From Paenibacillus sp. FSL H8-0537 (GTDB lineage Bacteria; Bacillota; Bacilli; Paenibacillales; Paenibacillaceae), in contig NZ_CP150290.1 in the NCBI RefSeq assembly GCF_038051995.1, positions 6,223,501 to 6,287,500 on the forward strand: a DNA stretch of 64,000 nucleotides, read 5' to 3'. The notes under the pieces are model-generated. The model was not told the origin of the DNA, made no database searches, and was given only the letters and a program-made list of their open reading frames with translations. The position numbers were made by a program, and so were the translations under genes. Shown piece by piece: positions 1 through 9,406 of the stretch (positions within the stretch are counted from its first letter, which is position 1; every line of letters begins with the position of its first letter).

Positions 1-215
1 CACCGAGCAGCTGACGGCTAGTGCCTCCGGCTTGACCGACTGCACCAAACTGCCGAAGTCAGAAGAATAACCATGAACCTGTGCTGCAGCGCTCCTAAGC
101 AGCGGCGCACCAATCGGCCGGAACCGACTCATCCGGAAGACTCCGGCTCGTGTCAGCGGAGTTTTGCCAGTCTACAACTTTATTTTTCAGTTTAATACTT
201 TATTTTCTTTTAACA
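1..215. mobile_element. Right end of a second-family (family B) Tn7-style element entering from the left
   Basis: Two tandem copies of the end repeat lie at about 169-187 and 189-207 (AGTCTACAACTTTATTTTT and AGTTTAATACTTTATTTTC), followed by exactly eight bases ending in ACA at 215. The same spacing is seen at three other right ends in this window (8582, 11522, 39461). The body of the element lies left of the window, so its partner end and the target duplication (expected ACATG at 216-220) cannot be tested. Positions 1-168 are GC-richer than their surroundings and hold no convincing gene. Confidence 0.6.
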
Positions 216-262
216 ACATGTTCAGTGACATTATAGTTGTTTCCTTTGGGAAACAATCCTCA

Positions 263-1075
263 TCAGCATGAGTAGCATTTCAAATTTTCCAACGCGTTTT
301 TAAAGCCATAAGATTCAAGCATATCGCGTTCCTCTGGCTTTAACGTCGGCACCGCCCAAACCAGAGAATATTTAGCCCGTGTATTTGCAACGTATCCAAT
401 ACGTCCTGATTCGAGCTCTTTTTCAATCCATTGCTTCCAGTGTCCACTACCCGTGTTACGTAGACTCTAGACTACCATCACACTATTGAAATCCTTACCC
501 TTAACTGAATGTATAGGATTAATTGAAACAAGGTTTATCGTATCAGTTGTTTTGAACACCTTAATAATGTCTTTCGCAGTACCTTTTGGGGTTATCATTT
601 TCGTGGTCTTAAAGTCCCTTTCCTCACTATCCGATGAAGAGAGTCCCTGATATGCCTTTTGTATTATTTCTAAAAAATTATCATTAAACTTCTTATACCA
701 AGTTGAATAAGTAATCCCATCCAAATTTACTAAATCAGAAAAAGCCAAACATCCCTCTAAAAAATCTTTTATGAAAATTCTCCATCTAAACACTGAATTA
801 ATTGTACTAGGACAGTAATAATTATTCTTTGTTTTTGCTCCCCCGAACCACCGATGCATTTGCTTACTTGCAAGCTCCGGGTCTGTCAATAGCTTTGTGT
901 TAGCATTAGCTATTCCTAATTGCTCTAGCCAAGTGCATATCATCCCCCCAGATACTTTCAAAACGTTTAGCGCTTCTGCTTATTCTAATATTAATGTTTA
1001 GTACGAAGCTAACAAATTTAGTTGCCCGTAATCTATTTTCAAATCCATTCAGAGCTTGCCCTGCTTAATATATTT
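263..1075 (-). pseudogene. Decayed UvrD/Rep-type helicase C-terminus
   Basis: The longest open piece (467-961) ends in a typical superfamily-1 helicase motif, SIHSVKGKDFNSVMVV-like (here INPIHSVKGKDFNSVMVV). An in-frame TAG follows at about 464. Past that stop the same frame continues with GSGHWKQWIEKELESGRIGY and NTRAKYSLVWAVPTL, the usual UvrD motif VI region (T-R-A), to a TGA at 263-265. Upstream of 961 the protein continues in another frame (ENRLRATKFVSF, AKRFESIW), so there is at least one frameshift near the G-run at about 947. The ATPase core is absent. This is a fragment of a DNA helicase, possibly from a defence or repair locus, and is not functional as read. Confidence 0.7.
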
Positions 1076-1168
1076 AGGTAATGCGGCTCCAATAATAATA
1101 CTCCCTTATTATCAACACACATTACTCCACATGTGTCGAGACTTCCTATTTGAAATAAGGCAAGGGCT

Positions 1169-1214
1169 ATCCCCTAAGCAGTTAATTTTACCGCTTTAAG
1201 GATAACCCTTGTTA
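1169..1214 (-). terminator. Putative terminator of the surface-protein gene
   Basis: A long imperfect hairpin with arms AAGGGCTATCC and GGATAACCCTT lies 39 bases downstream of the surface-protein stop codon. A weak T-rich tract follows on the minus strand. The loop is long, so the call is moderate. Confidence 0.45.
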
Positions 1215-1252
1215 TTTACATCTAAAATAAGTTTGGGTTGACGATTTTCACT

Positions 1253-4200
1253 TTACTTGCTCATTTGAGCCAGCATGTTCAGCAGAACCGTTACGGCCTC
1301 CGCTCTTGTTGCATGGTCCCCAGGGGCAAATTGGTTGTCGCCTTTCCCTTGCACGATGCTTGCTTGCTTTACATAGGCAACCGCAGCTTTTGCCCACGCT
1401 GGAATGTCCTTGTCGTCTGCGAAGCTAGTTGCTGTGGCATTCGCTTCGCTATATTTACCCAAAGCACCCGCAATCATCGCTGCCATCTCTGCACGTGTAA
1501 TTTCCCCAGTTGGACGGAAAGTACCGTCCTCATAGCCATTAATAATGCCTGCTTGTACTGCTTGCGCGACCGCTTTCTGCGCCCAGCTTCCGATCTTCGC
1601 TGTATCTGTGAACGTCAGCACCGCTCCCGCTCCTTGCGTCTTCAACGCATTCATCAGCATGACGGCAAATTCCGCACGAGTCACGGTTTTGTCCGGCTTA
1701 AACGTGCCGTCCTGATAACCAGTGACGATTCCGCTGCTTACCGCTTGCTTGATGCTTGCCTTCGCCCAGTGTGCGGATATATCGCTAAAGTTAATCGTTG
1801 GTTTTGGCTCACTTGCCGCTTGCCCTACAACCATTACCGCAAATTTTGTAAAGTGGGTTACTTCTGCGGTAATCTGATTACCCCTAACAACACCGCCAAC
1901 TTCCACCCATTTCTTCTGCACTTCATCATAATAGAACACGGCTGCTCTTTGATTACCGCTCAATTTTGTCGGATCAAACTTAAAAGTCAGTGTTACCGGT
2001 TTACTGAAGTTCTCTGAGAAATTTTTCAGAATCTCGAAGATCGGACTAGCCAGAACGTCTTCATCCGTTAGAAGATCTTGAGTTCCAGTAAGTTTTTCAA
2101 TCGTTAATTTCAGTTCTTTGTCCGTTGCATTTGCCGGAATATCTATTGTGATTGCATCTCCCAAACTAACCTTACCCGTTTTGCCTGCGGGAAGCGATAA
2201 ATCACCATTCACTGAGATTACTTTGCTGTCATCTGGTGGTGTTGGGCTGCCGCCGCTACCGCCACCAGGGCTGGCCGTCCACTGCGCGTACAGCGTCACA
2301 TTTGCCGCTGCCATGGTGAAAGTAGCGCCTGTCACATAGCTTGTGCCACTTCCGTTAGCCGCCGTGTTCCAACCTGTGAAGGTGTGGCCCGTCTTCACCA
2401 AGCTTCCCGTGTTTCCTAATACGGTTACCGTTGCATTTTGCGCATACGGATTGCTATCCGTTGGCACGCTTCCTCCCGTGCTGCCATTGCCGTTATACGT
2501 TACGGTGTATGTCGGGTTGGCCGTCCACTGCGCGTACAGCGTCACGTTCGCCGCTCCCATGCCGAACGTTGCATTTGCCGCATATGGTGTTCCTGTTCCG
2601 TCGGCCGCCGTGTTCCAACCTGTGAAGGTGTGGCCCGTCTTCACCAAGCTTCCCGTGTTTCCTAATACGGTTACCGTTGCATGTTGCTCGTACGAATTGC
2701 TATCCGTTGGCACGGTTCCTCCCGTGCTGCCATTACCATTGTACGTTACGGTGTATGTCGGGTTGACCGTCCACTGCGCGTACAGCGTCACGTTTGCCGC
2801 TCCCATGCCGAACGTTGCATTTGCCGCATAGGCTGTTCCTGTTCCGTTGGACGCCGTGTTCCAACCTGCGAAGGTGTGGCCCGTCTTCACCAAGCTTCCC
2901 GTGTTTCCTCTTACGGTTACCGTTGCATGTTGCTCGTACGGATTGCTATCCGTTGGCACGGTTCCTCCCGTGCTGCCATTACCATTGTACGTTACGGTGT
3001 ATGTCGGGTTGACCGTCCACTGCGCGTACAGCGTCACGTTTGCCGCTCCCATGCCGAACGTTGCATTTGCCGCATAGGCTGTTCCTGTTCCGTTGGACGC
3101 CGTGTTCCAACCTGCGAAGGTGTGGCCCGTCTTCACCAAGCTTCCCGTGTTTCCTCTTACGGTTACCGTTGCATGTTGCTCGTACGGATTGCTATCCGTT
3201 GGCACGGTTCCTCCCGTGCTGCCATTACCATTGTACGTTACGGTGTATGTCGGGTTGACCGTCCACTGCGCGTACAGCGTCACGTTCGCCGATCCCATGC
3301 CGAACGTTGCATTTGCCGCATAGGCTGTTCCTGTTCCGTTGGACGCCGTGTTCCAACCTGCGAAGGTGTGGCCCGTCTTCACCAAGCTTCCCGTGTTTCC
3401 TCTTACGGTTACCGTTGCATGTTGCTCGTACGGATTGCTATCCGTTGGCACGGTTCCTCCCGTGCTGCCATTTCCGTTGTACGTTACGGTGTATGTCGGG
3501 TTGACCGTCCACTGCGCGTACAGCGTCACGTTCGCCGATCCCATGCCGAACGTTGCATTTGCCGCATAGGCTGTTCCTGTTCCGTTGGACGCCGTGTTCC
3601 AACCTGCGAAGGTGTGGCCCGTCTTCACCAAGCTTCCCGTGTTTCCTCTTACGGTTACCGTTGCATGTTGCTCGTACGGATTGCTATCCGTTGGCACGGT
3701 TCCTCCCGTGCTGCCATTTCCGTTGTACGTTACGGTGTATGTCGGGTTGACCGTCCACTGCGCGTACAGCGTCACGTTCGCCGATCCCATGCCGAACGTT
3801 GCATTTGCCGCATAGGCTGTTCCTGTTCCGTTGGACGCCGTGTTCCAACCTGCGAAGGTGTGGCCCGTCTTCACCAAGCTTCCCGTGTTTCCTCTTACGG
3901 TTACCGTTGCATGTTGCTCGTACGGATTGCTATCCGTTGGCACGGTTCCTCCCGTGCTGCCATTGCCGTTATACGTTACGGTGTATGTCGGGTTGGCCGT
4001 CCACTGCGCGTACAGCGTCACGTTTGCCGCTCCCATGCCGAACGTTGCATTTGCCGCATAGGCTGTTCCTGTTCCGTTGGACGCCGTGTTCCAACCTGCG
4101 AAGGTGTGGCCCGTCTTCACCAAGCTTCCCGTGTTTCCTCTTACGGTTACCGTTGCATGTTGCTCGTACGGATTGCTATCCGTTGGCACGGTTCCTCCCG

Positions 4201-5203
4201 TGCTGCCATTTCCGTTGTACGTTACGGTGTATGTCGGGAGATCAATGTTTTGAAATATGTCTCCTCTGTTACCTACCACGATAAACGTGCCGTTGCCGTA
4301 GGTGACGCCATTAAGAGACCCGAACGCAGCCTCATAGCTTTTCGTCCAACTCACTAAGTCACTGGAGGTATAGATAGAATTAAATGATCCCACACCCACA
4401 TACGTACCATTTCCGTAGGAGACACTATGAAGGACGCCAGAATTTACCAACGCACATTTCTCACAGATAAGGCCCGACGTGGTGATCTTACTCCAGCTCA
4501 CTCCGTCAACGGAGGTCAATATCGTTGTTCCGTCTACTGCCCAGGACACAAACTTACCATTTAGGTATTTGACGCCTTTAAGATCTGCCGCAGTGCCCGA
4601 ATTTTGGCTCGTCCAGCTCACTCCGTCACTGGAGGTCAGTATCGTTCCATTTTGCCCCACCGCCACAAACTTTTGGTTGCCGTAGGTGACGCCCTTAAGT
4701 ACTGACGTGGTGCTTACATTGCGATCCGTCCATAAGTCCGGCGTCTCGCTCGTCGTAGAGGTGTATATGGCTCCTATATTTCCAGCAATTTTGTTCCCCA
4801 CCGCCACATAAAGGCCGTTGCCGTAACTAACGCCCCAAAGGGATAAATAATTATTGAGGGTATGGCCCGTTTTCCAGATCACTCCGTCACTAGAGGACGA
4901 TGCAAGTCCAGCTCTAGTCACAGCCACAAACTGGCCATTATCGCAACTGATACTAGAAAGCTTGAGTGTATTTTCCGGTTCGTAATACGTCCAACTCGTT
5001 CCGTCACTCGAGGTTAAGATGCCTCCCTCATCAGTCACCGCCATAAACTTGCCGTTACCGTAGCAGACGTCCTGATTACTGGTAACAAGGTTATTAGGTT
5101 TCCGATTAACCCAATTATCAGTAGAAGCAGCAGTAGCAAAAGTAGGGACCATCCCCAATAGAATAATTAATACCATTAATAAAGAAATCCAACGTTTGTT
5201 CAT
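1253..5203 (-). CDS. Secreted SLH-anchored surface protein with eight InlB B-type repeats
   Basis: The product is a 1316-residue exported cell-surface protein. In order it has a signal peptide (KR followed by a hydrophobic stretch to about residue 28, ending ATAAS); about 300 residues of propeller-like units recurring as SSDGVSW and YGNGxFVAVG; eight 82-residue Listeria-Bacteroides (InlB B) repeats beginning YTVTYNGNGSTGG and ending VTLYAQWT; a ZU5-like beta domain (about 1010-1110); and three C-terminal SLH domains (each with a YxDGTF or similar core and a TRAE motif). SLH domains bind pyruvylated secondary wall polymer, so the protein should sit on the S-layer face. A GTG at 5215 is in frame, but ATG at 5203 follows the AAAGGTGAG ribosome site at a better distance. 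The repeat region is nearly identical from copy to copy, suggesting recent amplification. The ligand is unknown. Confidence 0.9.
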   Translation of the reverse strand: MNKRWISLLMVLIILLGMVPTFATAASTDNWVNRKPNNLVTSNQDVCYGNGKFMAVTDEGGILTSSDGTSWTYYEPENTLKLSSISCDNGQFVAVTRAGLASSSSDGVIWKTGHTLNNYLSLWGVSYGNGLYVAVGNKIAGNIGAIYTSTTSETPDLWTDRNVSTTSVLKGVTYGNQKFVAVGQNGTILTSSDGVSWTSQNSGTAADLKGVKYLNGKFVSWAVDGTTILTSVDGVSWSKITTSGLICEKCALVNSGVLHSVSYGNGTYVGVGSFNSIYTSSDLVSWTKSYEAAFGSLNGVTYGNGTFIVVGNRGDIFQNIDLPTYTVTYNGNGSTGGTVPTDSNPYEQHATVTVRGNTGSLVKTGHTFAGWNTASNGTGTAYAANATFGMGAANVTLYAQWTANPTYTVTYNGNGSTGGTVPTDSNPYEQHATVTVRGNTGSLVKTGHTFAGWNTASNGTGTAYAANATFGMGSANVTLYAQWTVNPTYTVTYNGNGSTGGTVPTDSNPYEQHATVTVRGNTGSLVKTGHTFAGWNTASNGTGTAYAANATFGMGSANVTLYAQWTVNPTYTVTYNGNGSTGGTVPTDSNPYEQHATVTVRGNTGSLVKTGHTFAGWNTASNGTGTAYAANATFGMGSANVTLYAQWTVNPTYTVTYNGNGSTGGTVPTDSNPYEQHATVTVRGNTGSLVKTGHTFAGWNTASNGTGTAYAANATFGMGAANVTLYAQWTVNPTYTVTYNGNGSTGGTVPTDSNPYEQHATVTVRGNTGSLVKTGHTFAGWNTASNGTGTAYAANATFGMGAANVTLYAQWTVNPTYTVTYNGNGSTGGTVPTDSNSYEQHATVTVLGNTGSLVKTGHTFTGWNTAADGTGTPYAANATFGMGAANVTLYAQWTANPTYTVTYNGNGSTGGSVPTDSNPYAQNATVTVLGNTGSLVKTGHTFTGWNTAANGSGTSYVTGATFTMAAANVTLYAQWTASPGGGSGGSPTPPDDSKVISVNGDLSLPAGKTGKVSLGDAITIDIPANATDKELKLTIEKLTGTQDLLTDEDVLASPIFEILKNFSENFSKPVTLTFKFDPTKLSGNQRAAVFYYDEVQKKWVEVGGVVRGNQITAEVTHFTKFAVMVVGQAASEPKPTINFSDISAHWAKASIKQAVSSGIVTGYQDGTFKPDKTVTRAEFAVMLMNALKTQGAGAVLTFTDTAKIGSWAQKAVAQAVQAGIINGYEDGTFRPTGEITRAEMAAMIAGALGKYSEANATATSFADDKDIPAWAKAAVAYVKQASIVQGKGDNQFAPGDHATRAEAVTVLLNMLAQMSK
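2264..4231 (-). repeat. Eight tandem 246-bp repeats inside the surface-protein gene
   Basis: Each unit is 246 bp (82 codons) and encodes one InlB B-type repeat. Units 2 to 6 in translation order are almost identical at DNA level. The last two, nearest the SLH domains, are the most diverged (SNSYEQH, SVPTDSNPYAQN). The period is in frame, so unit gain or loss would keep the protein open. Confidence 0.95.
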
Positions 5204-5271
5204 AAATTGTTTCACTCACCTTTGTCTAGATTCGACATTCTCCTCTACTATAAATTAAAATAAACAAAATA

Positions 5272-5298
5272 GAACCTACCCGCCTGGGGTAGGTTTTT
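5272..5298 (-). terminator. Terminator between LuxR regulator and surface-protein gene
   Basis: The hairpin AACCTACCC / GGGTAGGTT with a short loop is followed by T-rich sequence on both strands. It lies 30 bases downstream of the LuxR-type gene stop and upstream of the surface-protein promoter region, so the two genes are probably transcribed separately. Confidence 0.75.
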
Positions 5299-5328
5299 AA
5301 AAACAGGATAGGCATTTTAACCAAGTCT

Positions 5329-7875
5329 CTATAATTGCTTTGCAAGTTCCAGTGCTTGTTTACGATTGTTTACTTCAAGCTTTTTGTAGATGTTTTTAAT
5401 ATGAAATTTCACGGTATCTACCGTAATATTCAGACGCTCGGCAATTTCCTTGTTCATCAATCTATCCATGATTAGCAGCAAAATTTTAAATTCCTGGCTT
5501 GTCAGTATTCCTTTCGGTGATTGATCAACCTCTGGTGTATCATTCATAGCACGCAACAGTTGCTTTATATAGTAACCCGAAGAAGAATTGCTATCTTGCT
5601 GAACCTTTGAATAAGCGTTAAGCATCTCCGCCATTACAAAACCCTCGTCAATAAAACTACGAATATATCCATCTGGCTTGGCCAAATCCAAAGCAGTGCC
5701 CAATTGAATGAGCGCAGCCTCCTTTTGACCCGAATGCCATAGCGTCACACTTTGCACAATTAATACTTTTGTGTGATCACGGAGACAGTCTCCCTTGCAC
5801 ACCAATAGATATAATCTTTCCAACAGGTACAGCGCTTCTTCTATTCGTTCGCACGCCGCAAGCACTCTAGCCAAAATCAGATGCTCTGCCATAAGATTCA
5901 ATGAAACCTCATCCGTGTGCGTAAGACCGCACCTTTGCAACCAATCAAGCGCATCTTGGAGCGAGCCTTGCCGCAAAGATAGATAAGCTTGTTCCGTTTC
6001 GATTTTCTCAATAAATAAAGCATAATCGGGTGAATCAATTTTCGACTTCAATTGCACCAATAGTTCGGACGCTCGCTTTGGATTTCCTTTGGCTTGCTCA
6101 ATCCGCGATGCAGCGATGCCCAATTGGATCATAATTCGTGCAAGAGGCTGTTGGTCTATGCGCCCCAATGACTGACCGAAGTAAGATTCTGCCTCCTCCA
6201 ACCGATTCCACTCATACAGCAAATGGATATATGCCAAGTACATATATCCAATAAAAGGATAATTTTCTTTATACTCCCATACTTTAATCCATTTCAAAAT
6301 GAAGTCTTCCGCCGCATACAGATCTTTGATTAAAGTTAATTGATCATAATTCCTACTGTACCCTTCATACCGGTTTACCCCCATCACCTGAAAGTAGCTT
6401 CCTTCCGGCATATATCGTTCTGTAAGGGCCAAATAATCCGATGCTCGCACAAAGTCATTTTGGATATAAGAGGCTATGCCACAATAGAAATAGATATTAC
6501 CCATAACCTTGTTCCAGTCTACATCGGGTAATTTCCCTTGCAGTGCTTCAAATCGGACTTTGGTTTGCTCCATTCTCTGAAAAGCGGCCTCCCACTTACC
6601 TCCTAGCATCATTACGGCTATATAAAACATTTCGATCATTGGCTTCTCCGCAAAGGAGCTTTCAGGTAAAACAGTTACCCACCTCATCAACGCAGCACTC
6701 TTCGATTGCATCAAGGCAGGGGGATTTTTCTCGATCAAACGAATAACATCCGCAAACTGTTGGCCTTCTAAATAATGCTCCGTCGCCTCTTCATTAAACC
6801 CATGTTTTTCCAACCAATTCGCCGCGCGGATGTGCACTTGAATCCATTTGTCCGAATCCGTTTTGGACCCTAGCTGTCGCAAGAAATCGGAAAGCAAATG
6901 GTGATATCGATACCAATTCCGCCCCTCGTCTAAGGGTATAATGAATAAATTTAGCTGCTCCAGTCTCTCCAATTGCTCTTGACTGTTCATTTGACCCGTT
7001 ACTGCTTGGCATAAAGAATGGTTCATTCTACTTAAAATGGACGTTTCCAATAAAAAGGACCGCATTGTTTCCGACTGATGCAGGAACACTTCTTCCAACA
7101 AGTAATCGGATATATGATGCTGTTGACCCGAAAATTGCTGGATGGACTGCTTTATATTAGTACTGCGTTTCAGAGAGATTGCCGCCAGCTGCAATCCACT
7201 GACCCAACCCTCAGTTCGACGGAACAGCTCGGTTACTTGCCCTTTCGTTAGCGATAAATCCGTCGTATCTCGAAAAAATGCAAACCCCTCTTCCAGTTCA
7301 AAGCGCAAATCATGCATTTGGATAAAATGCAATTCACCCTTCGCCAGAAGTCTGGTAGTAGGGATCGGCAAATCGGTACGGCTAGCGATATAAAGATGAA
7401 TATGTGGAGGAAAATGTTCCAGTAGGTAGCTCAATGATTGGTGAATATCGAGGAGTTCAATGAAATGATAATCGTCGAGTATGATTACCAGTTCACCGGT
7501 TATATGATTCAATTCATTCAAAAGTTCCTTAATCATAGGCTCTGAAGATTCCGAAGGACCTTTCTCAAGAAGACACCCAATCGTTTGGCCAAAGCTAGGG
7601 ATTCTCTCCTGAATGGAGGCCGTTACGCAACTCCAAAATGAAATCCACTCATTATCATGCTTATCTAAAGAGACCCATGCAACAAGCGCGCTGCATTGTT
7701 TCACCCATTCACATAAAGCTGTTGTCTTTCCATAACCAGCCTGCGCGGAAACAAGCATCAGCTTGGTTTCCATCCCCTCATTAAGCTTGCGCATCAGCTT
7801 CGGACGGGATACCATAGTATTTCTTATATGGGGGATCTTAAATTTTGTACTTACAATCACTGTTGATTCCTCCAC
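5329..7875 (-). CDS. MalT-like LuxR-family transcriptional activator (STAND ATPase)
   Basis: An 848-residue cytoplasmic regulator of the MalT/LAL type. The N-terminal NTPase has a Walker A (SAQAGYGKTTAL, about residues 44-55) and a likely Walker B (LVIILDDYH). The middle is a long helical TPR-like sensor region. The C-terminus is a LuxR helix-turn-helix (LTSQEFKILLLIMDRLMNKE, ending near residue 848). Proteins of this class oligomerise on an inducer with ATP and activate nearby promoters. The only same-strand neighbour downstream is the SLH surface-protein gene, separated by a terminator, so that gene is a plausible but unproven target. The ATG at 7875 is kept as the start. No inducer can be named. 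Confidence 0.88.
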   Translation of the reverse strand: MEESTVIVSTKFKIPHIRNTMVSRPKLMRKLNEGMETKLMLVSAQAGYGKTTALCEWVKQCSALVAWVSLDKHDNEWISFWSCVTASIQERIPSFGQTIGCLLEKGPSESSEPMIKELLNELNHITGELVIILDDYHFIELLDIHQSLSYLLEHFPPHIHLYIASRTDLPIPTTRLLAKGELHFIQMHDLRFELEEGFAFFRDTTDLSLTKGQVTELFRRTEGWVSGLQLAAISLKRSTNIKQSIQQFSGQQHHISDYLLEEVFLHQSETMRSFLLETSILSRMNHSLCQAVTGQMNSQEQLERLEQLNLFIIPLDEGRNWYRYHHLLSDFLRQLGSKTDSDKWIQVHIRAANWLEKHGFNEEATEHYLEGQQFADVIRLIEKNPPALMQSKSAALMRWVTVLPESSFAEKPMIEMFYIAVMMLGGKWEAAFQRMEQTKVRFEALQGKLPDVDWNKVMGNIYFYCGIASYIQNDFVRASDYLALTERYMPEGSYFQVMGVNRYEGYSRNYDQLTLIKDLYAAEDFILKWIKVWEYKENYPFIGYMYLAYIHLLYEWNRLEEAESYFGQSLGRIDQQPLARIMIQLGIAASRIEQAKGNPKRASELLVQLKSKIDSPDYALFIEKIETEQAYLSLRQGSLQDALDWLQRCGLTHTDEVSLNLMAEHLILARVLAACERIEEALYLLERLYLLVCKGDCLRDHTKVLIVQSVTLWHSGQKEAALIQLGTALDLAKPDGYIRSFIDEGFVMAEMLNAYSKVQQDSNSSSGYYIKQLLRAMNDTPEVDQSPKGILTSQEFKILLLIMDRLMNKEIAERLNITVDTVKFHIKNIYKKLEVNNRKQALELAKQL

Positions 7876-7969
7876 AAAAAAAGCTCTAAATTAATTAATA
7901 ACTCAACTTTCGCAACGCGAAATTAGCTTGAATCCCTTGTGGCTGTAGGGATAAATCGGTGTGTAATCT

Positions 7970-8210
7970 ATGGTACACCATCGTTCCCTGTCTGACCAGT
8001 CTCGTTTTTCGTCTGTTTTTACTTCTTTGAAAGTCGGCAAACTGCTTCTGGCGGTTGGCATTCACAAGTCTTTTGGCCTCTCAGCGCTCGCTGTCTTTCA
8101 GCTGCTATTCTCGCTTGTCTTTGAGGGGAAGAATTGGTCTCGACTGCTGGAAAGTGGCCGAGGCGGCTCATTGCCAGGCAAAGATTGGTCTATCGTTTTC
8201 TAAATCATCC
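7970..8210 (+). pseudogene. N-terminal remnant of an IS4-family transposase
   Basis: The translated piece carries the N-terminal pattern seen in IS4-type transposases: RSLSDQSRFSSV, then FQLLFSLVFEGKNWSRLL and a GKD segment that normally precedes YRFLN. Reading breaks by frameshift at about 8195. No DDE catalytic core follows before the mini-element at 8287. Recognition is from remembered family motifs only. Confidence 0.5.
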
Positions 8211-8219
8211 CCGTTTTTC

Positions 8220-8610
8220 TATCGTTCTTTTACAATACAGCATACAAAAGCGGGATTTAGGAGTAGAAGCGAGCTAAATATCCTGCTGTATAAAGAAAAT
8301 AAAGTTGTAGACTAGAGCAGTTGATTTTACACGGTTTTTAGCTGAGAGAATCGTCAGCCCAGGGAAAATAAGTATTAGACTGGCAGGTTGATTGCAACAC
8401 TACTGTTCGGCTGGGCAGTCAGAGACAAAGAGACCACGCCAAACCGAAGCTACCAGAAGCGCCGGCAGCATCCGCCATCCCCAGTGTGTCGATCGCACCG
8501 AATCGGCTTCCGAAAGGGTAACCTGTCACACGAGCCGGAGCCCCGCCTCCGTTTCATTCTAGTACTTTATTTTCTTCTGACACCTGCTCGTTAGCCTAAT
8601 GAAGCATCCT
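8220..8610. repeat. GTTAG hairpin repeat split by the 296-bp mini-element
   Basis: With the mini-element and one target copy removed, the flanks join into AAGCGAGC, an AT-rich loop and GCTCGTTAGCC, then TAATGAAGCATCCTCAG. This matches the site at 36240-36293, which has the same hairpin arms and the same TAATGAAGCATCCTCAGTCTA tail. See the separate finding on GTTAG repeats. Confidence 0.5.
8287..8582. mobile_element. 296-bp non-autonomous family B mini-element (MITE-like)
   Basis: The element starts TGTATAAA followed by GAAAATAAAGTTGTAGACT and ends TCTAGTACTTTATTTTC plus eight bases to ACA. It is flanked by a perfect 5-bp duplication, CCTGC (8282-8286 and 8583-8587). Two end repeats are visible on the left (8295 and about 8363) and one on the right. 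There is no coding capacity. The TGT/ACA termini, asymmetric repeats and 5-bp duplication are what Tn7-type transposases produce. Confidence 0.85.
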
Positions 8611-8860
8611 CAGTCTATGGATATATTATCAATCTTTATTCCAAATTATCAAACTTTGTTTCAAGTCTACAATAGGTTCTCCTTGTCTACTTTTTTGCCC
8701 AACAAAAGTTTTGTGTCCACAATGAAAAGTTCAGCTAATATCGTCAATTATTTTGCTAATTAGCCCAAACAATGATTGAGCAGCTGCCAAACTAAAATCA
8801 AAAATGGATACCTGAAATTCGTCGACTCAGCAATAAATATAAAATGATGAGGTGCTAACT
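8588..8860. other. Gene-free AT-rich stretch in the older Tn7-like remnant
   Basis: This stretch holds the tail of the GTTAG repeat and then AT-rich sequence with several stops in all frames. No gene, end repeat or clear hairpin was recognised. Confidence 0.4.
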
Positions 8861-9144
8861 TTAAGTGGTGAGTTGTGAAATGCGACTAAACAACTTCCTG
8901 AAGCTGATGATTAGGCTGTTTTCCACATGATTAAGCTCCCCTACCACTTCCTTAAGTTCATCCTCACTTGCCATATCTCCGAACAAAAGCCATGTGGGGT
9001 TTACGTTAAACTCCTTTATAATTGCCAATATTGTCTCCAGTGACGGATTGTATTTGCTCTGCTCCAGTTCACTTAAAGTTCCTTGAGACACACCAACTCG
9101 GTTCGAGAACTCCATTTGATTCATCTGATTTTTTTTCTAATTAT
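8861..9144 (-). pseudogene. XRE-family repressor, main part, cut by a mini-element insertion
   Basis: This is a close copy of the intact XRE gene at 39463-39819 (shared NQMEFSNRVGVSQGTLSELE and a NPSLET segment, with matching text to FRKL). The first codons lie on the other side of the inserted element, at 11523-11548. Joining the two with one ATTAT copy restores an open frame (M-L-G-E-R-I-R-I-I-R-K-K-N-Q). After FRKL the C-terminus differs from the intact copy and stops early. An internal ATG could still give an 87-residue product, but it lacks part of the helix-turn-helix. Confidence 0.85.
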
Positions 9145-9309
9145 TGTTCGTTGAAAATAAAGTTCTAGACTGGAGTTGTTGATCTAATGTGGTTTTTCAA
9201 ATATTAATTTGGCAGCCTTCGCAAAATAAGTTTTAGACTGTTCCAATAAAGTAAGCAGCGGCGGACTAAGACGTGAAAATAAAGTCTTAGACTGCCGCTG
9301 CTGTTTCAG

Positions 9310-9345
9310 CCTGTTTTTGAACTAACATTTCCCAGTTAGCGTAAC
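9310..9345. repeat. GTTAG-type palindromic repeat downstream of the hydrolase gene
   Basis: The palindrome CTAACATTTCCCAGTTAG is followed by CGTAACG. A near copy, CTAACGTTCACAGTTAG plus CGTAATG, lies at 35213-35235 at the corresponding place in the other cargo block. Both sit between the last cargo gene and the left-end repeats of a family B element. Confidence 0.6.
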
Positions 9346-9406
9346 GATTATTTAATCGAACTCTCAGTTAACATTTGATTTCGACGGAAAGTGATTGTTC
9401 CTAATG

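Noticed and set aside
2264..4231. CRISPR-like regular repeats
   Set aside because: The period is 246 bp, in frame, with no short repeat/spacer pattern and no cas genes. They are protein repeats.
2118..4357. Long plus-strand frames opposite the surface-protein repeats
   Set aside because: Periodic mirror frames of the 246-bp repeats. No ribosome sites and no domain.
6340..7393. Plus-strand frames opposite the LuxR regulator
   Set aside because: No ribosome sites or motifs. Shadows of the minus-strand gene.
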